Below the pieces are notes generated by a model. The model did not search any database. It had not been told where the DNA came from and was given only the letters and a program-made list of their open reading frames with translations. The translations under genes were made by a program, and so were the position numbers. A stretch of DNA of 29,289 nucleotides from NCBI GenBank assembly GCA_022424925.1, contig JAKMGM010000089.1, positions 1-29,289 on the forward strand, written 5' to 3'. This document shows positions 23,184 through 29,289 of the stretch, in pieces; within the stretch, counting starts at the first letter, position 1, and the number at the start of each line of letters is the position of its first letter. The stretch is from Candidatus Poseidoniaceae archaeon. Lineage in GTDB: Archaea > Thermoplasmatota > Poseidoniia > Poseidoniales > Poseidoniaceae.

Positions 23184-25634
23184 ATGGTAGAGCAGTGGGA
23201 CGATGATGGCGCCTTCGAAGCGAAGGCGAACATTGATGTCGGGCTTGGAGACCTAACCGAGCGCGACCCGTTTGATCTCTCTCGTGCGCTCGAAGGTGCA
23301 GCATTAGAGCATCTACACCCAGATTCAAAGCGCTTGAGACTCCATTCAGAATTTCAGCCATCTGGTGACCAGCCAAAAGCAATTGAAAAATTGATTTCCC
23401 AATTGGAAAAAGGCCAAGAAAGGGCCGTTCTGCTGGGCGTTACCGGTAGTGGAAAGACATACGCTATGGCTCAAGTGATTCAACACCTCAACATTCCAAC
23501 GCTCATCATAAGCCACAACAAAACGCTAGCACGGCAATTGTATCAAGAAATGGCCGGATACTTCCCCGAAAATGCTGTCGACTATTTTGTCTCACACTAC
23601 GACTATTACCAGCCGGAAGCATACCTTGCTAAACGTGACCTTTACATCGATAAAGAACTGTCAATCAACGAACGTATCGAGCAAGAACGTTTTGCTGCCG
23701 TAGCCTCTTTGGTAACGCGTCCGGACTGCGTCATCGTCTCGTCGGTATCGTGCATCTACGGGTTGAATCCTCCTGAGACGTTCTTGGAGTATCACGTTCG
23801 CGTTCATACTGGACAACACATTGAGACCAGTGATTTGCTGAAGGAATTGATTGTACTCCAGTACAAACGCACAACTCTTGATCTGTCCAGAGGCGAATGC
23901 AGGCTACGTGGAGAAGTGCTGGATGTGTGGATGCCAAGCAGGGACGACCCGTTGCGCATCCAATTCGATTTTGATGGCGTGACAAAAATCCAAGTTTGCG
24001 ACCCAGTTTCTTGGGAGGTGCTTGACACGCTAGATGAGGCTTGGATTCATCCAAAGGAATTTTTCATGACCAGCCCAGAGCGTTACGAATCTGCTCTCGG
24101 CTCGATTGAAGACGAGTTGGATGACCGAATCGCCCACTACTCAAGCCTCGGACAGGAGCTTGAACGATACCGTATCGAACAAAGAACTCGGTACGACTTG
24201 GAAATGATTCGAGAAATTGGGCATTGTCAGTCGATGGAAAACTACTCCCTGCATTTTGACGGCCGTGAACGTGGACAACGACCCTACTGTCTGCTGGATT
24301 TCTTTGCAGCCTGTGCTAAACAGTTCCACGGAAACCCGGATAAGTTTCTCGTGATTATGGATGAATCCCACGTGACACTGCCCCAGGTTGGCGGCATGTA
24401 CTACGGAGACAGGTCTCGAAAAGAGAGCCTCATTGAGCATGGATTCAGGCTTCCAACCGCTGCAGATAACAGGCCGCTTAAAATCCCTGAATTCCAGAAA
24501 CTTGTGCCACAGATGGTCTATGTATCAGCCACTCCGGGGGAACGTGAGTTGCGCCATCTGTGCGAGATTACGAATCAACCGTTACCAAACGGCCTCCTCC
24601 ATGCAAAATCCGGCGGAGGAGCTGGCCATGCTGACCGCGAAAAGAAACATCCCGACAGCGAAAGCCTGTACCAAATGGTACAGCACATTGACGGTATCGC
24701 AAAGATGGAGATTCGGCCGACTGGCTTGCTTGACCCGGAAATCGAAGTACGCCCCACCAGTGGCCAAGTGGCCGACTTACTCTCTGAAATCAATATTCGA
24801 ATACAAAGAGGAGAACGAACGCTTGTCACCGTACTTACGATCAAGTTCGCGGAGGAAGTCTCTCAATACCTCAACCAAATGGGCGTAAAAGCGCATTACC
24901 TTCACTCAGAAATAGATACAATCGAGCGAACTGAAATCATCAACGCCTTGCGCATAGGCCATATCGACGTCATCGTAGGCATCAATCTCTTACGAGAAGG
25001 ACTCGATATCCCCGAAGTCAGTTTGGTCGCTATTTTTGACGCAGACCGACAAGGTTTCCTTCGGAATGAACGAAGTCTGCTTCAAACCATTGGAAGGGCT
25101 GCTCGCAATGTAAACGGACACGTGCTGTTGTACGCCGACAGTATGTCGCCCGCTATGCGCGCTTCAATCCAACAAACGCTTGAACGGAGAGAGCGGCAGC
25201 AAGCGCACAATGATGCGAACGGAATCGTACCGAAAACCATTGAGAAAACATTGCCCAAGATGAATTCTGACATCGACGACCTCATTGCGGGAACATCGAC
25301 ATCGAAAGACGGTACACGTCGGCTCATCGCAAAGAAAGGCGGTCGGAAGGAAGGAGATTGGGCGCAACGATTGAACCTCGGTGCAGGCGCTTGGGCTGCG
25401 GGCGATGGACAAGACGGTTCGAAAGGAAGCATGGCAAAGAAACCAATTGAAGATTCGAATATTCAATTGACATATGACGAACCTGATGACGTGCTTTCAG
25501 GGCTTGAGCCAACACAAATCCAAGACTTGCTTGGAGAGTTACGCTCGGCGATGAAGGAAGCCGCAAAGAATCTCGATTTCGAAGAGGCCGCACGCCTTCG
25601 AGACCGAGTGTTCGAATTGGAACAACGACTTTGA
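23184..25634 (+). CDS. uvrB: Excinuclease ABC subunit B
   Basis: This 816-residue helicase-like protein is the damage-loading subunit of UvrABC nucleotide excision repair. Walker A is GVTGSGKT (85-92). The beta-hairpin region carries YDYYQPEAYLAKRDLYIDK, motif II is VIMDESHV, and SATPGE, GINLLREGLDIP and QTIGRAARN follow. The last 39 residues form the UVR domain that contacts UvrC. It exceeds the usual length of about 670. Extra parts are about 50 acidic residues at the N-terminus, a Gly/Lys-rich insert around GLLHAKSGGGAGHADREKKH before IRPTGLLDPEIEVRP, and a long linker before the UVR domain. UvrABC is of bacterial origin in archaea, so ancient transfer is likely. uvrA and uvrC are not in the window. 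Confidence 0.96.
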   Translation: MVEQWDDDGAFEAKANIDVGLGDLTERDPFDLSRALEGAALEHLHPDSKRLRLHSEFQPSGDQPKAIEKLISQLEKGQERAVLLGVTGSGKTYAMAQVIQHLNIPTLIISHNKTLARQLYQEMAGYFPENAVDYFVSHYDYYQPEAYLAKRDLYIDKELSINERIEQERFAAVASLVTRPDCVIVSSVSCIYGLNPPETFLEYHVRVHTGQHIETSDLLKELIVLQYKRTTLDLSRGECRLRGEVLDVWMPSRDDPLRIQFDFDGVTKIQVCDPVSWEVLDTLDEAWIHPKEFFMTSPERYESALGSIEDELDDRIAHYSSLGQELERYRIEQRTRYDLEMIREIGHCQSMENYSLHFDGRERGQRPYCLLDFFAACAKQFHGNPDKFLVIMDESHVTLPQVGGMYYGDRSRKESLIEHGFRLPTAADNRPLKIPEFQKLVPQMVYVSATPGERELRHLCEITNQPLPNGLLHAKSGGGAGHADREKKHPDSESLYQMVQHIDGIAKMEIRPTGLLDPEIEVRPTSGQVADLLSEINIRIQRGERTLVTVLTIKFAEEVSQYLNQMGVKAHYLHSEIDTIERTEIINALRIGHIDVIVGINLLREGLDIPEVSLVAIFDADRQGFLRNERSLLQTIGRAARNVNGHVLLYADSMSPAMRASIQQTLERRERQQAHNDANGIVPKTIEKTLPKMNSDIDDLIAGTSTSKDGTRRLIAKKGGRKEGDWAQRLNLGAGAWAAGDGQDGSKGSMAKKPIEDSNIQLTYDEPDDVLSGLEPTQIQDLLGELRSAMKEAAKNLDFEEAARLRDRVFELEQRL

Positions 25635-25699
25635 GCGGCATATCAGCGGCTTGGAAACCGCAAGGGCAAGTTCTTGAGGGAAGAACGGATGGGTGAATC

Positions 25700-26716
25700 A
25701 TGGCGATTCAGCCCGGTGATTTCGATGTACCCGTAGCCGACTATGTCTTCTCGGAACTCTCCTCTCCGCGTTCACTGCTGGACCAAATGGCCAGTGCCGG
25801 CGGATTCACGGCGACGAAGTTAGCGACTGCACGTGACATATTACTCGACATGAAGACGCAACTCAACGCAGTAGATGGAGACAGCAGCAAGGTCTGCAAT
25901 TGGCTCTCGTTCCCTGCTTGCTTGTGCGCTACAGGTACACGCTCGTTTTTTGTTGAATCTTTGAAGCAACGCATGTTCAACGTGGTCTCAACCACATGTG
26001 GAATGCTCGACCACGATATCGCCCGCTCTCACAAGCATTACTATCACGGCGCATTTGAATTGGATGATATTGAGTTAGGGGAACATTCCCTCATGCGTTT
26101 AGGTAACGTAATTGTCCCGAATTCATCGTACGGAGAAATCATCGAAGATGTGCTCACCCCCGTTCTTGAAGAAATGTACCAGGACCGACTAATGGAGACT
26201 GGTAAAACCGGCGCTGATGCATGGCTCGGGTTTGGTTCAATACATCTTGTTTGGGAACTCGGGAAGAGAATCGGAACCCCAGACTCGCTGATTTATTGGG
26301 CATATAAGCACAAGATTCCCGTCGTCATACCGGGAATCACCGACGGTTCGATTGGTGCACAGCTGTTCATGCTACGACAAAAGCATCGGGATTTCCACAT
26401 CGATACGCTCGCTGACGAGCAAGTTATGAGCGATTTGACATGGGATGTCGAGGTCTCGAATGCATTGATGATCGGCGGTGGAATCTCGAAGCATCACGTG
26501 ATTTGGTGGAATCAATATCGCGGTGGACTCGATGCCGCAGTCTACATTACAACAGCTCCCGAACATGATGGAAGCCTCTCCGGAGCCCGCCTGAGAGAAG
26601 CAATTTCATGGGGGAAAATGCGCCCTGAAGCACCAAACATGTGCGTCGAAGGCGATGCAAGTGTACTGCTGCCATTACTCGGAGCGGACATCTTTCAGAG
26701 AGGCGATACACAATGA
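25700..26716 (+). CDS. dys: Deoxyhypusine synthase
   Basis: This 338-residue NAD-dependent enzyme moves the aminobutyl group of spermidine to a lysine of aIF5A, the first step of hypusine formation, a modification found in archaea and eukaryotes. The catalytic lysine is Lys306 in SWGKMRPEA, and the neighbouring DGSLSGARLREA and VEGDASVLLPLL are conserved. MFNVVSTTCGMLDHDIAR, VIPGITDGSIG and IGGGISKHHVIWWNQYRGGLDAAVYITTA bind NAD and spermidine in the family. ATG 25700 has GGTGA three bases upstream. The stop overlaps the ATG of the downstream lipoprotein gene (ATGA), so the two are co-translated. The length is normal. Confidence 0.95.
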   Translation: MAIQPGDFDVPVADYVFSELSSPRSLLDQMASAGGFTATKLATARDILLDMKTQLNAVDGDSSKVCNWLSFPACLCATGTRSFFVESLKQRMFNVVSTTCGMLDHDIARSHKHYYHGAFELDDIELGEHSLMRLGNVIVPNSSYGEIIEDVLTPVLEEMYQDRLMETGKTGADAWLGFGSIHLVWELGKRIGTPDSLIYWAYKHKIPVVIPGITDGSIGAQLFMLRQKHRDFHIDTLADEQVMSDLTWDVEVSNALMIGGGISKHHVIWWNQYRGGLDAAVYITTAPEHDGSLSGARLREAISWGKMRPEAPNMCVEGDASVLLPLLGADIFQRGDTQ

Positions 26717-28158
26717 AATCAAGACCTGTTGCAGTCCTCCTAACCATGCTTGTCGCGCTCATGCCACTTGCCGGGTGTTTCGCCCCCGAAACAACCGAAT
26801 CGGAAACGGGAGAAGTGGGTGGATTCTTTGACTTTGAAATGGGTCAAAACCCGTTGACATGGTACCATTATCCCGGTGGTGTCAATGCCATGGACAATAC
26901 AACGGCACTCGGTGGGACAAACATCCCCTTCTACAGCCAAGGGACATACTATGCGACTGGGTACTCAACGTTCGAACCAACCATGGGTATCACATCGACC
27001 AACAACATCTACTTCACGAGTTACGGAAATGGAAACGGCGGTTCAACCGCTATTGTCCAATGCACCAACATGATTGAAATGACAAGTCTATCTGATTTCA
27101 GTTGTCAAGATATCTATGGTGCCTTCCCACCTGTTGTCAATTCAAACGACCCGTATGTTTACGTCGATCCTTGGACCGACCGTATCATGAAGTTTGACAT
27201 GCATGCGCTTGGCGGTATGACGGTGGAATGGACTGATGATGAAGGCGATTCGTGGGTTGGTCCGTCAGTTGCAACTGGGTATTCTGTGCAAGACCACCAG
27301 ACCATAGCTTCCTCTCCATACGGAGGTATACTGCATGAAACACTTTGGGTGTTCTGCATCAACGGCAATTACCCTTCTCCGCTCTGCTCCGCAAGCCAAG
27401 ACGGCGGATTTACGTGGGGGCCTGAACTTCCAGGAGCGCCTGTCGATTGTCAAAGCGGCGGCCTATCTGCACACATCATTGGTGCAGAAAATGGCAACTT
27501 TTATCGCGGACAGAAAGGATGCGATGGACAAGGCTATTCGATGTACAAAACCGATGATGGCGCCATTACTTGGACAGAGCACGTGCTACCAACCGAGGAA
27601 TCCGGTACTGCCGATACGTGGAACGCAGAAGAAGCACAAGTCGATACTGACAGCGAAAGTAACGTCTATGCTATGTGGATGGGTCTTGACAACATGCCGT
27701 ACTTTTCGTATTCAGTCGATGACGCAAACACGTGGTCTGATGCAATAATGATTGGACCAAGTCACCTGGAAGGCACGGGATTCCCTGTTGTCATAGCCGG
27801 CGACCCGGGGAGGGTTGCCTTTGGGTACATAGGTACTGAAGGCGATGGTGCATGGAACGGTTACATCTCTGTCATCACTGATGCTTTTAATGAAACACCT
27901 CTGATTACGACCGTCCAACTCAATGCGCCAGATGACCCACTTGACAACGCAAGCCCCACCTGTGGATACGAACGATGTGGAGGATTTGGCGATTTCATCG
28001 ATATGCAAATCGATGCGTATGGACGACCGTGGTTATCGTTGTCCCACAACCCAGATGGTGACACGGGAATCATGGGCACGTTCATGAACGGGCCTACACT
28101 TGTTGGAGATGTAACGCAGTTGAATGCGCTCCCTGAAGGTGGAACGCAGACCCTTTGA
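26713..28158 (+). CDS. Secreted lipoprotein with Asp-box (BNR/sialidase-like) beta-propeller repeats
   Basis: This 481-residue protein has a lipoprotein signal peptide with lipobox PLAGC (Cys22), so it should be lipid-anchored on the cell surface. A Thr/Glu-rich linker follows. The body has at least four Asp-box-like repeats: TDDEGDSW (near 27232), SQDGGFTW (near 27393), KTDDGAITW (near 27547) and SVDDANTW (near 27712). This matches propellers of the sialidase / BNR type. The catalytic residues of sialidases are not evident, so a binding or structural role is as likely as hydrolysis. Its ATG overlaps the deoxyhypusine synthase stop (ATGA). The stop lies two bases from that of the convergent minus-strand gene. 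The ligand is unknown. Confidence 0.8.
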   Translation: MKSRPVAVLLTMLVALMPLAGCFAPETTESETGEVGGFFDFEMGQNPLTWYHYPGGVNAMDNTTALGGTNIPFYSQGTYYATGYSTFEPTMGITSTNNIYFTSYGNGNGGSTAIVQCTNMIEMTSLSDFSCQDIYGAFPPVVNSNDPYVYVDPWTDRIMKFDMHALGGMTVEWTDDEGDSWVGPSVATGYSVQDHQTIASSPYGGILHETLWVFCINGNYPSPLCSASQDGGFTWGPELPGAPVDCQSGGLSAHIIGAENGNFYRGQKGCDGQGYSMYKTDDGAITWTEHVLPTEESGTADTWNAEEAQVDTDSESNVYAMWMGLDNMPYFSYSVDDANTWSDAIMIGPSHLEGTGFPVVIAGDPGRVAFGYIGTEGDGAWNGYISVITDAFNETPLITTVQLNAPDDPLDNASPTCGYERCGGFGDFIDMQIDAYGRPWLSLSHNPDGDTGIMGTFMNGPTLVGDVTQLNALPEGGTQTL

Positions 28159-28160
28159 TT

Positions 28161-29018
28161 CTAGTCCATGTAATCGGCCAATGCATGCATAAGAGCAGTG
28201 CGAATAGGTATCAGTGGACGCCAACCATCGCCATCAATACGGTGCAAGAGATCGTGAAGTGGGGACAGATCTGGCCGAGCGTTTGCATTCTCTTCTATGC
28301 TCATGGGCAGTTGAGGAGATACCGTTAATGGTTGAAGCTCAATAACCGGCGTTGGAGCAGCAGTGAGATGTTCAACGCTAAACTGGCCTGTCCTTCCAGC
28401 CATCGTTCGATTGTACAACATTGAGAGTTCCACAAGCGTTTGTTTTTCCGGCCAAGAGCGCCGCCCAGAAACGCTAATTCGCTTCGAAAACGGCTCGTTA
28501 CTCAGGAGAATTCGAACCATCGCATCTGCGACATCAACATCACTCACCCACCAGTGCTCTGAAACACCAGCATTCGGCTGTAAGCCAGATTTCAAACACC
28601 TCATCCATTCGGGGAAAAGTGGAGATTCCCAATCTGGGTCCTTCGCCCGAGGCAACAAATCATGCACAAGAACCAATGCGTCAATCCAATCGTATTCGAC
28701 TTCGAAACCCGTGTGACCGGGTAAGGCCAGTACAACCTCTAAACCATCGACATCCAATCCAGATTCCCCATCACTAAGCAAATTGAACGGACCCTGTCCA
28801 AGCAAGAAGAGTCTGTGACCTCCCTCTAAGGGTCGCTCATTCGAACCGTACAGAGTACAATCTCCAAAATCAAGTTCGACCGAGTAACGCTCACGGTAAT
28901 ACTCGAGTGAGGATTGAGGAACGACAATGTCGACTCGTGCACGAAGAAGACGCTCAAGAATGGCTTGAGCAAGAGCACAGTTAACGCCACGCAGATGGAT
29001 GACGGGTGTACGACGCAT
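28161..29018 (-). CDS. Uncharacterised protein resembling a degenerate extended SDR / nucleotide-sugar epimerase
   Basis: This 285-residue protein was not recognised with certainty. Its opening, VIHLRGVNCALAQAILERLLRA, has the shape of a Rossmann first strand and helix but lacks the glycine signature. WWVSDVDVADAMVRILLS and ISVSGRRSWPEKQTLVEL resemble the epimerase C-terminal part, where a DVADA motif precedes the substrate loop. The C-terminus GWRPLIPIRTALMHALADYM resembles the last helix of UDP-sugar epimerases. No YxxxK pair is seen, so catalysis as an SDR is doubtful. ATG 29018 is chosen because the protein aligns from there; the in-frame extension to 29123 is AT-rich and Cys/Phe-rich. 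No ribosome site is visible. It converges on the lipoprotein gene. Confidence 0.5.
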   Translation of the reverse strand: MRRTPVIHLRGVNCALAQAILERLLRARVDIVVPQSSLEYYRERYSVELDFGDCTLYGSNERPLEGGHRLFLLGQGPFNLLSDGESGLDVDGLEVVLALPGHTGFEVEYDWIDALVLVHDLLPRAKDPDWESPLFPEWMRCLKSGLQPNAGVSEHWWVSDVDVADAMVRILLSNEPFSKRISVSGRRSWPEKQTLVELSMLYNRTMAGRTGQFSVEHLTAAPTPVIELQPLTVSPQLPMSIEENANARPDLSPLHDLLHRIDGDGWRPLIPIRTALMHALADYMD

Positions 29019-29289
29019 GGAGGATGCTGTCGGCAGTTCTACATCAAGGTGTAGCAGAATACAAATGACAAAAACCCTACTTTTCCAATTGAAGAATTGA
29101 ATATCGAAGTGGAAACAGCACAACTCCCGAGTGTGAAAAGACCCTTGGGGAACTGCACGTGACGAACAAACATACCTGGCGGTAATCGGAAATCAAACCC
29201 TATATGCAATATGAAAATCACGGGAATTGGATTTGTTACAATCGCGCCCATGTAATCTATAGAATGAGCAAAAAATAGAGGTCGGCGAT
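29019..29289. other. AT-rich right-edge region without a supported gene
   Basis: This 271-base stretch lies upstream of the minus-strand epimerase-like gene. It is AT-richer than the rest and holds only short out-of-context open frames, none with recognisable protein features. It may contain the promoter of that gene. No RNA gene, repeat or strong TATA box was identified. Confidence 0.4.

Noticed and set aside
29039..29251. Short minus-strand open frame at the right edge
   Set aside because: It has no recognisable motif or ribosome site and lies in AT-rich sequence.

Overview
The window looks like a chromosomal segment of a marine planktonic euryarchaeon, most likely Marine Group II (Candidatus Poseidoniales, Thermoplasmatota). 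This is inferred from the gene mix. Archaeal signatures are deoxyhypusine synthase, a geranylgeranyl-reductase-type lipid enzyme, a DUF63 membrane protein, an archaeal presenilin-type protease and a halocyanin-like blue copper protein. They sit beside genes of bacterial flavour (UvrB, CcmF, a methylcrotonyl-CoA carboxylase cluster, an FeS photolyase). No rRNA, tRNA, CRISPR array, insertion sequence or prophage was recognised. Genes are tightly packed, many start/stop codons overlap, and no gene-free gap exceeds about 270 bases.

Left part (1-5725): folC (minus strand, runs off the left edge) diverges from a plus-strand run of a presenilin/SPP-like intramembrane aspartyl protease with a large extracytoplasmic insert, serS, and a tandem gamma-glutamylcyclotransferase-fold protein.

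Minus-strand block (5722-17142): first a catabolic cluster, transcribed right to left: methylcrotonyl-CoA carboxylase carboxyltransferase (liuB), a methylglutaconyl-CoA hydratase-like crotonase (liuC), biotin carboxylase, and a separate biotin carrier. Together they form a module for the middle steps of leucine breakdown. Upstream of it, also on the minus strand, lie a DUF63 membrane protein start-coupled to an FKBP-type prolyl isomerase with a His-rich tail and SAP domain, then CcmF, a geranylgeranyl reductase family flavoprotein, and a blue copper protein.

Plus-strand block (17245-28158): a UbiD-like decarboxylase and UbiA-like prenyltransferase (overlapping, probably quinone synthesis), a MazG/HisE-like pyrophosphohydrolase, an FeS-type (6-4) photolyase homologue, an SDR, UvrB, deoxyhypusine synthase, and a lipoprotein with Asp-box repeats. 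A poorly characterised minus-strand gene, resembling a degenerate nucleotide-sugar epimerase, converges on the lipoprotein gene and closes the window.

Themes: electron transport and quinone/cytochrome biogenesis in the middle, light-related DNA repair (photolyase plus UvrB) to the right, and branched-chain amino acid catabolism to the left. The most unusual gene is the presenilin-type protease whose membrane core is interrupted by about 380 residues of propeller-like extracytoplasmic sequence.
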